Part shown: piece by piece, positions 50,672 to 59,190 of the stretch
Layout: every line of letters begins with the position of its first letter
Position numbering within the stretch: the first letter of the stretch is position 1
Program-made: the position numbers and the translations under genes
Notes under the pieces: model-generated
What the model was told of the DNA's origin: nothing
Database searches by the model: none
The model's input: the letters and a program-made list of their open reading frames with translations, nothing else
From: Sphingobium sp. 66-54
GTDB taxonomy: Bacteria; Pseudomonadota; Alphaproteobacteria; Sphingomonadales; Sphingomonadaceae
Direction: 5' to 3'
Length of the DNA stretch: 64,000 nt
Assembly (NCBI GenBank): GCA_001899715.1
Contig: MKWI01000013.1
Location: forward strand, 62,001 to 126,000

Positions 50672-52399
50672 ATGGCCAGGATGCTCCCCTTGTTCGCCGC
50701 GCTCGGCGCGACCACGGCCGCCGGCGCGGTGCTGCTCGTCGCCCAGCCTTTCGCCAGCGGCCGGGCGGTCGCGGCCGAAGATGCGGCCTGCCCCAACGAC
50801 AGCGGGTTGAGCCTGCCGCCGGGCTTCTGCGCGACGGTCTTCGCCGACAATATCGGCCACGCCCGCCACATGACGGTGGCGAGCGACGGGACGGTCTATG
50901 TCAACACCTGGACCAGCCGCTATTTCCGCACGCCGCCGCCCGAGGGTGGCTTCATCGTCGCGCTGCGCGACACGGACGGCGACGGCAAGGCCGATCAGGT
51001 CGACCGTTTCGGTCCAACAGCGGCGGAAGGCGCGACGGGCGGCACCGGCATCGCCCTATGGAACGGCGGACTCTATGCGGAGGCGGGCGACCAGATCGTC
51101 CGCTACGCCCTGAAAAGCGGCGAGCGCGCGCCCTCCGCAAAAGCCGAAATCGTTGTCGATAAGCTTCCAATGGATGGCGACCACATGATGAAGGCCATCG
51201 TCATCGACAAGGCCGGCAAATTGTTCCTCAACAGCGGCTCGCCCTCCAATGTATGCGAGAAGGAGAACCGCCAGCCGGGCTCGATGGGCAAGGACCCGTG
51301 CGAGGAGCTGCTCACCCGCGCCGGCATCTGGCAATATAGCGCCAGCAAGCGCGGGCAGGTGTTTTCGCCCAAGGAGCGCTACGCGACCGGCATCCGCAAC
51401 AGCGGCGGCCTTGCTCTCGACGCGGCGGGCGGCTTGCTGGCGGTGCAGCACGGGCGCGACCAGCTCTCGCAGAACTGGCCCAGGCTCTACACCACCGAGC
51501 AGGGCGTCGAGCTGCCCGCCGAGGAACTGCTGGCGCCGCGCAAGGGCGACAATTTCGGCTGGCCTTATTGCTATTATGACGGGCAGCAGAACAAGCTGGT
51601 CCTCGCCCCGGAATATGGCGGCGACGGCGGCAAGGCGGTCGGTCGCTGTGCCAGCATGAAGGGCCCGGTGGCGGCCTACCCAGCGCATTTCGCGCCGACC
51701 GGGCTCGCTTATTATGGCGGCGGCTCGTTCCCGGCGGCCTATAAGGGCGGCGCGTTCATCGCCTTCCATGGCTCATGGAACCGCGCGCCGGCGCCGCAGG
51801 AGGGCTTCCGCGTCGTCTTTCAACCGTTGGCGAACGGCAAGGCGAGCGGCGCCTCGATCCTGTTCGCGGACGGCTTCACCGGCCCCGGCAAGGCGCAGGG
51901 GCAGGCGACGCACCGCCCGACCGGCGTTGCCGTGGGGCAGGACGGCGCGCTCTACGTCTCGGACGATGTCGCCGGGCGGATCTGGCGGATCAGCTACAAG
52001 GGCGCGGCCAATGCGCCGCTGACGGCAGCCCGGCCGGTCGTCTATCAGCCGGCGGCCGTCGCGGCGGCGGGCGGCGAAGGCGGGGCGCTGCCGCCGGGCG
52101 TCACCGCCGAGCAGGTCGCGCTGGGCAACCGCATCTATCACGGGCTGGAGCGCTCCGGCGCCTGCGCGGGCTGCCACGGCACGGACGGCAAGGGATCGAC
52201 CATCGGCCCGGCGCTGACCGGTGAGAAATGGCTGTGGACGGACGGCTCGCTCGCCTCGCTCGCCAAGGTGATCGACGATGGCGTCACCCAGCCCAAGGAG
52301 TATCCGAGCGGCATGCCCGCCAAGGGCGGCTCCAACCTCTCGCAGGCGGATGTGGATGCGGTGGCGGCCTATGTCTGGACGCTGAGCCACGGGAAGTAG
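50672..52399 (+). CDS. PQQ-dependent sugar (sorbosone-type) dehydrogenase with C-terminal cytochrome c
   Basis: A 575-residue periplasmic enzyme. After a signal peptide (to about residue 31), a soluble glucose/sorbosone dehydrogenase propeller covers residues 45-455 (LPPGFCATVFADNIGHARHM, YATGIRNSGGLALD, GDNFGWPYCYYDG, AFIAFHGSWNRAP). A cytochrome c domain follows with C498AGC501H502. It is transcribed with the SMP-30-like gene upstream. A reasonable reading is oxidation of a sugar or sugar aldehyde to a lactone/acid with electrons passed to the cytochrome. PQQ biosynthesis genes are not in the window. Confidence 0.87.
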   Translation: MARMLPLFAALGATTAAGAVLLVAQPFASGRAVAAEDAACPNDSGLSLPPGFCATVFADNIGHARHMTVASDGTVYVNTWTSRYFRTPPPEGGFIVALRDTDGDGKADQVDRFGPTAAEGATGGTGIALWNGGLYAEAGDQIVRYALKSGERAPSAKAEIVVDKLPMDGDHMMKAIVIDKAGKLFLNSGSPSNVCEKENRQPGSMGKDPCEELLTRAGIWQYSASKRGQVFSPKERYATGIRNSGGLALDAAGGLLAVQHGRDQLSQNWPRLYTTEQGVELPAEELLAPRKGDNFGWPYCYYDGQQNKLVLAPEYGGDGGKAVGRCASMKGPVAAYPAHFAPTGLAYYGGGSFPAAYKGGAFIAFHGSWNRAPAPQEGFRVVFQPLANGKASGASILFADGFTGPGKAQGQATHRPTGVAVGQDGALYVSDDVAGRIWRISYKGAANAPLTAARPVVYQPAAVAAAGGEGGALPPGVTAEQVALGNRIYHGLERSGACAGCHGTDGKGSTIGPALTGEKWLWTDGSLASLAKVIDDGVTQPKEYPSGMPAKGGSNLSQADVDAVAAYVWTLSHGK

Positions 52400-52446
52400 G
52401 GCGCCCTCATCCTGAGCTTGCGCGGGGAGGGGAGTATCCCGCGTAT

Positions 52447-52488
52447 GGGACCCATGTGCTCCTGCTTTCGCAGGAGCACATGGGTCCC
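52447..52488. terminator. Perfect 18-bp hairpin, terminator or repeat-family member
   Basis: GGGACCCATGTGCTCCTG (52447-52464) and its exact complement (52471-52488) flank a CTTTCG loop. The core TGCTCCTG/CAGGAGCA is that of the dispersed hairpin repeats. It lies 48 bases after the dehydrogenase stop. Confidence 0.7.
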
Positions 52489-52514
52489 GTGGCGCCGCGA
52501 GAGCCCCCTTCAAT

Positions 52515-52543
52515 ATTTTGGGGATGGTTCCCCTCCCCAAAAT
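52515..52543. terminator. Hairpin ATTTTGGGGA/TCCCCAAAAT between convergent genes
   Basis: A 10-bp perfect stem (52515-52524 and 52534-52543). The A/T ends give a T-run in both directions, so it may terminate both the sugar dehydrogenase and the convergent AraC gene. Confidence 0.6.
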
Positions 52544-52583
52544 GAGCTTGGGGCGGGATTGGCGACGGTCTTTCGCCGTCCCC

Positions 52584-53552
52584 TCAGTGCGCCAGCGTGC
52601 GCGCTCGCGCGCGCCATTGGCCCGGCGTCAGCTCGAAGCGGCGCTTGAAGGCGCGGGCGAAGTGGGCGGGGTCCTCGAAGCCGTTGGCGAAGGCGATCTG
52701 CGAGATGGAGGTGCCGGCGTGGCGGCTGTCGCTCAAATCGTCGGCGGCGCGCTGGAGGCGGCGGCTCCAGATCTGGCCGGTGATCGACAGGCCCAAAGCC
52801 TCGCGCATGAGCTGGTCGAGCCGGCGGCGGCTGATCCGCTGCGCATCGGCAACCTGCTCGGCGGTGAGGCCGGAGGTGGCGAGGTGCAGCTCGATATGGT
52901 CCAGCGCCTTCTGCACGCGCCAGTGCACGTTCTCGCGCTCCGTCGCCAGGCCGGAGGTGGCGCCGAGCAGGTGGATGACGCCGCTCATCGCTGCATTCTG
53001 CTGCGTTTCGCGCAGTTCGGGCGCGACTTGCAGCAGATAGAGCACCGTCTGCGCGAGCAGGCGGGTGCCGGGGTCCTGCGCCGGGAGCAGCGTGGCGACC
53101 AGCCGCTCCATCTCCGGGAAGCGGGTCATCACCGCCGCGCGCGGCATACGCAGCAGCAGGAGAGCGCTGCACTCGGTGCCGACGAGGCGGAAAGGGTGGC
53201 GCTCGTCGATGAAGCATAGGTCGCCGCGCGTCAGCTCGCAATGGCGCTCGTGCTGGTGGGCGCTGGTGCTGCCGTCCACTTGCAGCATCATGGTGAGGAA
53301 CTGGTGCGCGGCCAGCGCCGGCTCGGGCACGTAGCTTACCTCGGCGGGGGCTGACTCGATGGCGAATAGCGCGCCTTGCCCCAGCCGGCTGTGCTGGATG
53401 GAACCGATGCTCGGATTGGCGTCAATTGCGCTTACGGCGAGGCCGGGAAAGATGGTGGGCGCGGCGCCCGTCCAGAGATCGGCGCGTCGCTCCCGCGCGA
53501 CCCCGGTGAGGTCGACGACGGCGGACAGTCCAGGCGGCTTGGCTGTTTCCAT
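52584..53552 (-). CDS. AraC-family transcriptional regulator
   Basis: A 322-residue AraC regulator. The N-terminal effector domain (about 1-220) has the AraC-binding-like pattern (LTRGDLCFIDERHPFRLVG). The C-terminal two helix-turn-helix units (about 225-320) include RISRRRLDQLMREALGLSI and ISQIAFANGFEDPAHFARAFK with the RFELTPGQWRA signature. Start used: ATG 53552; a TTG three codons earlier is possible. It is divergent from a TonB receptor and probably regulates it or the sugar module. Confidence 0.93.
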   Translation of the reverse strand: METAKPPGLSAVVDLTGVARERRADLWTGAAPTIFPGLAVSAIDANPSIGSIQHSRLGQGALFAIESAPAEVSYVPEPALAAHQFLTMMLQVDGSTSAHQHERHCELTRGDLCFIDERHPFRLVGTECSALLLLRMPRAAVMTRFPEMERLVATLLPAQDPGTRLLAQTVLYLLQVAPELRETQQNAAMSGVIHLLGATSGLATERENVHWRVQKALDHIELHLATSGLTAEQVADAQRISRRRLDQLMREALGLSITGQIWSRRLQRAADDLSDSRHAGTSISQIAFANGFEDPAHFARAFKRRFELTPGQWRARARTLAH

Positions 53553-53790
53553 CTCCGGCAACTCTGCGCTCTACATCGGTCAAAGCGCGATACGTGTCAA
53601 AAGGATAAAGTTGATGGTGTCACCGGTTTACGTCGCTCCACCCGGAACGGCGGGCTTTCTGGTGGCATCGTCTCGTGGGGTTGGGTCGGGTGTGCGCCGG
53701 TAGGCGCTGCCCGCCCGAGACGGGCTGCGCCTTCTCCCCGAGCGAAAAGCATAAGAGCCGGCGAGACCGGCGAACAGGGAGACGTGAGAC

Positions 53791-56286
53791 ATGACCAGCG
53801 AAATGACCGAGAGGCCGGCGAGCGCCGTGCGCGGCCGCCTGTTTGCCGGCGTGGCGGGCCTTGCGCTTGCCGCCATGGCGATGCCCGCCGCGGCGCAGAA
53901 CGCGGACGCGGCAGGCGAAGCGGACGGCACGCCCGACATCATCGTGACCGCGCAGTTCCGCGCGCAGAATATCCAGGATACGCCGATTGCGATCACGGCG
54001 GTGACGGCCGAGCTGCTGGAGGCGCGCAGCCAGACGCGCCTCTCCGACATCACGGCGCAGACGCCCAGCCTGCAACTCCAGCCGAGCCCCGCCGGCGCCG
54101 GCAAGGGCATGAGCGCGTTCATCCGCGGGCTGGGCCAGGCGGACATCAGCCCCTCGGTGGAACCGGGTGTGGGCATCTATGTCGACGATGTTTATTTCGC
54201 GACCGTCACGGCCTCGATCTTCGACCTGATGGACCTCGACCGGATCGAGATCCTGCGCGGCCCGCAGGGGACGCTGGCCGGCATGAATTCCGAGGGCGGC
54301 GCGATCAAGCTCTATTCGCGCAAGCCGAGCGGCGAGGGCGGCTATGTGGAAGCCAGCGTCGGCAATTTCAGCCGTATCGACCTCAAGGCCAGCGCCGACT
54401 TCGCGCTGATCCCCGACCAGTTGTTTGCCCGCATCTCCGGCATCTACAAGCAGCGCGACGGGCATGTGACGCGGATCGACTATGCCTGCTCCCATCCCAA
54501 CGATCCCGATGTGATCGCGGGCCGCCTCACCTCCATGGCGACCGGGCCCAACTGCAAGCTGGGCGAGCTTGGCGACACGGACGTGAAGGCGATCCGCGGC
54601 GCGCTGCGCTGGGTGCCGAGCGACCGGCTGGAGGTCAACCTGATCGGCGACTATACGCGCGACAAGTCGCAGACGCAGGCGGTAACGCTGCTGCGTGCCG
54701 CCAGTGCCTCGCAACAGGCTTGGACGCTGGCCTATCAGGGCGTCGCCTATGACAATCGCTTCGTGCCTTATGGTCCGAACCGCGCCGATACGGTCTATAA
54801 CGACCCCTATATCAGCTACGCCAATTTCTTCGATCCGGGCGTGACCTATGCGCCGCTCGACGCTTCCGGCGCGCCCGATCCGAACCGGCCCAACGGGCCG
54901 TTCCAGGCGCAATCGGCCGCACAGGTGGACGGCTGGGGCGTTTCCGGCACGATCGACTACAAGCTGAGCGACGCCCTCTCGTTCAAGTCGATCACCGGCT
55001 ACCGCAAATATGACAGCCTGGCCGGCGACGACAATGACAGCTCACCGATCGCCTTCATCCAGGAGCAGCAGCTCCACCAGCACAAGCAGTTCAGTCAGGA
55101 GGGCCGGCTCTCCGGCGATCTGGCCGATGGCGCGCTGCATTTCACGGTGGGCGGCATCTATTTCTACCAGCGCACGCGCTACTTCAACAAGAACGACACG
55201 CCGTTCGCCGGCTTCGGTACGATGGCGCAGCCGACCTTCGCCTTCATCAACGACGATTATGTCGTTCTGCGGCAGAAGGCCGGGTTCGCCAACGTCTCAT
55301 GGGACGCGACCGAGCAGTTGACGCTGGAGGGCGGCATCCGCGTCACCCATGAGAAGAAGGATTATCATTACGGGCGCTTCGCCTTCGACGGCAGCGGCGA
55401 TCCGTATCTGCCGCTCAGCCAGCCCAACAATCCCCTGAACGGGCGTGTCGGCACCTATGAAGGCACCATCGTCGATTATCGCGCGGTGGCTTCCTACAAG
55501 TTCACGCCGGGCGTGATGGGCTACGCCCAGTTCGCCACCGGTTTCAAGGGTGGCGGCATCAATCCGCGGCCTTACTTCCCCGAGCAGATCCTCGGCTTCG
55601 GCCCGGAGCAGGTGCGCTCCTACGAGATCGGCCTCAAGACCGACCTGTTCGACCGCAAGCTGCGGCTGAACGGCGACGTCTATTACATGGATTTCCTTGG
55701 CTATCAGGGTACGCCGCGCGTGTGCGTGGATGCGAGCGGCCAGCCGCTGCCCGGCCTGCCGGGAACGCCGGACCTGTGCGGCCAGATCCTCAATCTGGGT
55801 GACGCCAAGATGAAAGGCATCGAGCTGGAAGCCACGTTGCGGCCGGTTCCGGGCCTCACCATCGACGGTGCGCTCAGCTACAACGACTTCAAGTTCAAGG
55901 AGCCGAAGATCGCCACGCCGGACTTCAAGAAGGGCGATACCCGCCCCGGCATCGGCGACTTCAAGTGGAGCGTAGGTGTCCAGTACGACCTGCCGATCGG
56001 CGATATCGGGATGCTCTCGCCGCGCGTCGACTATGTCCATACGCCCGGCTATTGCGGCAGCCTCGCCAATCTGTGCGTGACCGATCCGATCCGTCACGTG
56101 GACAGCTACGATCTCGTCAACGCCCGGCTGACCTTCCGCACGCTGGACCGCGACTGGAGCATCGCGCTGGAAGTGACGAACCTCACCGACAAGCTCTATT
56201 ATATCAACAAGTTGATTACCCAATATGCGAGCGTTCAGCCGGGTCGTCCGCGCGAATATGCGTTGACTGTGCGCCGCAACTTCTGA
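53791..56286 (+). CDS. TonB-dependent receptor
   Basis: An 831-residue outer-membrane receptor. Signal peptide (to AAAQNAD), TonB-box region DIIVTAQFRAQNIQDTPIAI, plug with PGVGIYVDDVYFATV and RIEILRGPQGTLAGMNSEGG, and a large barrel ending LTVRRNF. The start has GGGAGACGTGAGAC upstream. Its closest relatives are sphingomonad receptors for organic substrates. It is followed by an intrinsic terminator and a second receptor gene. The AraC regulator is divergent upstream. Confidence 0.93.
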   Translation: MTSEMTERPASAVRGRLFAGVAGLALAAMAMPAAAQNADAAGEADGTPDIIVTAQFRAQNIQDTPIAITAVTAELLEARSQTRLSDITAQTPSLQLQPSPAGAGKGMSAFIRGLGQADISPSVEPGVGIYVDDVYFATVTASIFDLMDLDRIEILRGPQGTLAGMNSEGGAIKLYSRKPSGEGGYVEASVGNFSRIDLKASADFALIPDQLFARISGIYKQRDGHVTRIDYACSHPNDPDVIAGRLTSMATGPNCKLGELGDTDVKAIRGALRWVPSDRLEVNLIGDYTRDKSQTQAVTLLRAASASQQAWTLAYQGVAYDNRFVPYGPNRADTVYNDPYISYANFFDPGVTYAPLDASGAPDPNRPNGPFQAQSAAQVDGWGVSGTIDYKLSDALSFKSITGYRKYDSLAGDDNDSSPIAFIQEQQLHQHKQFSQEGRLSGDLADGALHFTVGGIYFYQRTRYFNKNDTPFAGFGTMAQPTFAFINDDYVVLRQKAGFANVSWDATEQLTLEGGIRVTHEKKDYHYGRFAFDGSGDPYLPLSQPNNPLNGRVGTYEGTIVDYRAVASYKFTPGVMGYAQFATGFKGGGINPRPYFPEQILGFGPEQVRSYEIGLKTDLFDRKLRLNGDVYYMDFLGYQGTPRVCVDASGQPLPGLPGTPDLCGQILNLGDAKMKGIELEATLRPVPGLTIDGALSYNDFKFKEPKIATPDFKKGDTRPGIGDFKWSVGVQYDLPIGDIGMLSPRVDYVHTPGYCGSLANLCVTDPIRHVDSYDLVNARLTFRTLDRDWSIALEVTNLTDKLYYINKLITQYASVQPGRPREYALTVRRNF

Positions 56287-56322
56287 TCGCGAACAAGGCG
56301 GCTATCGGACGCCGCCTTGCTG

Positions 56323-56358
56323 GGCCGGCACGCTGGGGGGCGTGCCGGTCCGTTTTTT
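56323..56358 (+). terminator. Intrinsic terminator
   Basis: Stem of CCGGCACGC (56325-56333) with GCGTGCCGG (56340-56348), extendable by two pairs, followed by TCCGTTTTTTT (seven T at 56352-56358). It is 36 bases after the TonB receptor stop. Confidence 0.88.
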
Positions 56359-56383
56359 TGGGGCGACTGGGGGTGTGGGCTCG

Positions 56384-56457
56384 GTGCTCCTGCGAGGGCA
56401 GGAGCGTGGGTGCATAAGCGGTTCCTTTCCGCACTGGGCTCCTGCCTTCGCAGCACG
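56384..56457. repeat. Dispersed hairpin repeat
   Basis: Arms GTGCTCCTGCGAGGGCAGGA and CTGGGCTCCTGCCTTCGCAG; loop not conserved. It lies in the gap between the two TonB receptor genes, after the terminator. Confidence 0.75.
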
Positions 56458-56610
56458 GCATCGTTCGACTGGATCGGACGTATCCCAATATGGTTTGCGG
56501 ATGGGGGTGAGGACGGGAGGCCCTCAGCCCGCGCGATTGCGGGGCAGGGGCTGTGGCGTCCTCCTGCCGGGCGGCTATATACGACATTGCCAAGCCGGTG
56601 GTCGTGCGGC

Positions 56611-58632
56611 ATGGCCCCTACCATGGTTTCCTCGTTGTTTCGCGTCGCCCTGCTGGCGGCCTGCTCCGCCTTTGTCGTCACACCCGCCCATGCCGAGGAT
56701 GATGCCGATACCATCGTCGTGCTGGGCCGGGGCCTCGCCCTGCCGCCCGGCACGCCGGCCTACGGCTCGGTGACGATCGACCGGACGCGGCTGGGCGAGG
56801 ACGCCAGCGGCACGGTGGAACATGCGCTGGGCGATGTGGCGGGCTTCCAGGAGTTCCGCCGCGCGGACAGCCGCTCGGCCAACCCCTCCTCGCAGGGCGT
56901 GACGCTGCGGGCGCTGGGCGGCAACGCCACCAGCCGCGCGCTGGTGCTACTCGACGGCGTGCCGCTGGCCGATCCGTTCTTCGGCTCCATCCCGTTCAAC
57001 GCCTTGCCGCTCGACACCATCGGCGCGGTGCGCACGACACGCGGTGGCGGGGCGGGCGCGTTCGGCGCCGGGACGGTGGCCGGCACCATCGAACTGTTCA
57101 GCGCCGACCGTGCGCAGCTCGTGCCCTATAGCGCCAGCGCCTTCTACGGGTCGAACGACGCCCAGCAGGTCAACGCGACCATCTCGCCCGATCTCGGCGC
57201 GGGTTTCGTCTCGCTCTCCGGCAATTTCGCGCGCGGCGACGGTTTCTGGACGACGCCGGAGGGCCAGCGTGGCCCGGCCGATGTGCCGGCGCGCTACAAG
57301 ACATGGTCGGTCACGCTGCGCGGCGTGGCGCCGGTGGGCGACGTGGGCGAGATCCAGGCGCGGGTCAACCTGATGAAGGACGAGCGCACGCTGCGCTTCC
57401 GCGGCGCCGACAGCGGGCAGGAGGGGCAGGATGCGAGCCTGCGCTTCCTCTCGCGCGGCACATGGCAGATCGAGGCGCTGGCCTATGTGCAGATGCGCAA
57501 TTTCAACAACATCGTCATCAGCTCCACCAGCTTCCGCCCGACGCTCAACCAGCGCAACACGCCTTCGACCGGGCTGGGCGGCAAGCTGGAGGTGCGCCCG
57601 CCGGTGGGTGGCGACCACCTGCTGCGCATCGGCCTCGACAGTCGCTTCGCCACGGCGGACATGTATGAGGAGGCGCTCAATGCGATGAGCGGCGCCGTCA
57701 CCGCGCGGCGTGAGGCGAGCGGGCGGCAGGTGACGACCGGCGCCTATATCGAGGACGACTGGACGCTCGGCAACGTGGTGCTGACCGCCGGCGCGCGAGC
57801 CGATCATTGGAGCATCACGCGCGGGCACACCAGCGAGCGCAACGGCGCCACGGGGGCGATCACCAGCGCGGTGGCCTATGCCGGCCGCCGGGCGTGGGAG
57901 ACCAGCTTCCGGGCCGGGCTGCTCTGGCATGCCGCCGACGCGCTGGCGCTGCGCGCGGCGGGCTATACCAGCTTCCGCCTGCCGACGATCAACGAGCTGT
58001 ATCGCGGCTTCCAGGTGTTCCCGGTGGTGACGCAGGCCAACGCCGCGCTGGCGCCAGAGCGGCTGAAGGGCGGCGAGGTCGGGCTGGACCTGACGCCGGC
58101 GCCGGGCCTGCGCTTCTCGGCGACGGCGTTTTACAATCATCTCGACGACGCCATCGCCAATGTGACGATCGGCACCAACCTGCGGCAGCGGCGCAATGTC
58201 GACGCGATCGTCGCCAAGGGGGTCGAGCTGACCGGATCGGCGGACCTCGGGCCGTTCGATCTCTCCGCTTCCTATGCGTTCAGCGACAGCAAGGTCGAGG
58301 CGCCCGGCACCGCGCTGTACGGGATGCGCCCGGCGCAAAGCCCGCGCCACAGCGCCAGCGGCACCATCGGCTGGCACGCGCCGGGCAATGTGCGGCTGGC
58401 GGCGACCCTCCGCTATGTCGGCCCGCAATATGAGGACGACCTCCAGACCGACACCATGCCCGGCGTGGCGACGGTGGACGCCTATGCGCGCGTGCCGCTG
58501 GGCCGCATGCTGGCGGTGGTCGGCCGGATCGAGAATCTGTTCGACGCGACCGTGCTGACCCGCAAGGTCGGTAACAGCATCGACCTGGGCGCGCCGCAGA
58601 CTTTCTGGATCGGGGTGCAGATCGGGGGGTAG
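56611..58632 (+). CDS. TonB-dependent receptor, BtuB/CirA-like
   Basis: A 673-residue receptor with signal peptide ending in TPAHAED, a TonB box DTIVVLGRG, a shorter plug (EHALGDVAGFQEFRRADS, RALVLLDGVPLADPFFGSIP) and a barrel ending FWIGVQIGG. The pattern is that of the vitamin B12/heme type group rather than the long sphingomonad type. ATG 56611 is used; 56623 is equally possible and no ribosome site decides. Substrate unknown. Confidence 0.88.
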   Translation: MAPTMVSSLFRVALLAACSAFVVTPAHAEDDADTIVVLGRGLALPPGTPAYGSVTIDRTRLGEDASGTVEHALGDVAGFQEFRRADSRSANPSSQGVTLRALGGNATSRALVLLDGVPLADPFFGSIPFNALPLDTIGAVRTTRGGGAGAFGAGTVAGTIELFSADRAQLVPYSASAFYGSNDAQQVNATISPDLGAGFVSLSGNFARGDGFWTTPEGQRGPADVPARYKTWSVTLRGVAPVGDVGEIQARVNLMKDERTLRFRGADSGQEGQDASLRFLSRGTWQIEALAYVQMRNFNNIVISSTSFRPTLNQRNTPSTGLGGKLEVRPPVGGDHLLRIGLDSRFATADMYEEALNAMSGAVTARREASGRQVTTGAYIEDDWTLGNVVLTAGARADHWSITRGHTSERNGATGAITSAVAYAGRRAWETSFRAGLLWHAADALALRAAGYTSFRLPTINELYRGFQVFPVVTQANAALAPERLKGGEVGLDLTPAPGLRFSATAFYNHLDDAIANVTIGTNLRQRRNVDAIVAKGVELTGSADLGPFDLSASYAFSDSKVEAPGTALYGMRPAQSPRHSASGTIGWHAPGNVRLAATLRYVGPQYEDDLQTDTMPGVATVDAYARVPLGRMLAVVGRIENLFDATVLTRKVGNSIDLGAPQTFWIGVQIGG

Positions 58633-58696
58633 GGGGCGCCCTATTGGGGGAACACAGGAAGCAGGCGCCTACCTCCCTCGCGCGTCCTTCACACCA

Positions 58697-58730
58697 TCGT
58701 CACCCCGGGCTTGACCCGGGGTCCCGCTTC
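58697..58730 (+). repeat. Left inverted repeat of the GIY-YIG cassette
   Basis: 34-bp arm identical in inverted orientation to 59051-59084; core CCCCGGGCTTGACCCGGGG. Confidence 0.9.
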
Positions 58731-58745
58731 TCCCATCCGAGGCGG

Positions 58746-59045
58746 ATGGAGCGGGAGCGACGGGGCGGCTGGGTCTATATCATGGCCGACCGCTATCGCG
58801 GCACCATGTATGTCGGTGTCACGTCGCACCTTGCCGCCCGCATCCATCAGCATCGATCCGGGCCCGGCTCCGACTTCTGTGCGCGCTATGGGCTGGTTCG
58901 TCTGGTCTGGGCCGAGCGCGGCGAGGACATCGCCGACTGCATCGCGCATGAAAAGCGCCTCAAGCGCTGGCGCCGGCAGTGGAAATTCGAGCTGATCGAG
59001 CGCGGCAATCCCGATTGGCGGGATCTGTTCGACCGGCTGGTGTGA
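58746..59045 (+). CDS. GIY-YIG nuclease family protein
   Basis: A 99-residue single-domain nuclease. The GIY-like segment is V10-Y11-I12 and the YIG-like one Y22-V23-G24 in GTMYVGVTSHL. The catalytic Arg32 and Glu69 (in AHEKRLKRW) are present. The tail RWRRQWKFELIERGNPDWRD is typical of an alphaproteobacterial family. The in-frame open region extends upstream through the left repeat, but ATG 58746 with GAGGCGG before it is the likely start. Its substrate could be the flanking palindromes; that is a hypothesis. Confidence 0.88.
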   Translation: MERERRGGWVYIMADRYRGTMYVGVTSHLAARIHQHRSGPGSDFCARYGLVRLVWAERGEDIADCIAHEKRLKRWRRQWKFELIERGNPDWRDLFDRLV

Positions 59046-59050
59046 CCGAG

Positions 59051-59084
59051 GAAGCGGGACCCCGGGTCAAGCCCGGGGTGACGA
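59051..59084 (-). repeat. Right inverted repeat of the GIY-YIG cassette
   Basis: 34-bp arm, exact inverted copy of 58697-58730. The remaining bases to leuA (59085-59190) show no feature. Confidence 0.9.
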
Positions 59085-59190
59085 GGGGGCTATGGCTGAG
59101 ATCGAATTGTAGGATGCTGTAGCGGACTCTCCCGTGCGCGGTTAGCGACCGAGGGGGCGGCCCTCAAAAGAGCCGCCGCCCCACGCCGCA

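Larger units (their letters stand above)
58697..59084. mobile_element. GIY-YIG nuclease cassette bounded by perfect 34-bp inverted repeats
   Basis: The 34 bases at 58697-58730 and at 59051-59084 are exact inverted copies. Each arm contains an inner palindrome CCCCGGGCTTGACCCGGGG (7-bp stem). One complete gene for a GIY-YIG nuclease (58746-59045) is enclosed, 6 bases from the right arm. The arms themselves are of a type whose translated form (HPGLDPGSR) appears across alphaproteobacterial genomes. This looks like a repeat-plus-nuclease unit comparable to REP/RAYT systems. Confidence 0.7.

Noticed and set aside
58644..58745. N-terminal extension of the GIY-YIG frame through the left repeat
   Set aside because: It translates the inverted repeat (HPGLDPGSR), a known source of mis-annotated starts; the conserved domain begins after ATG 58746.
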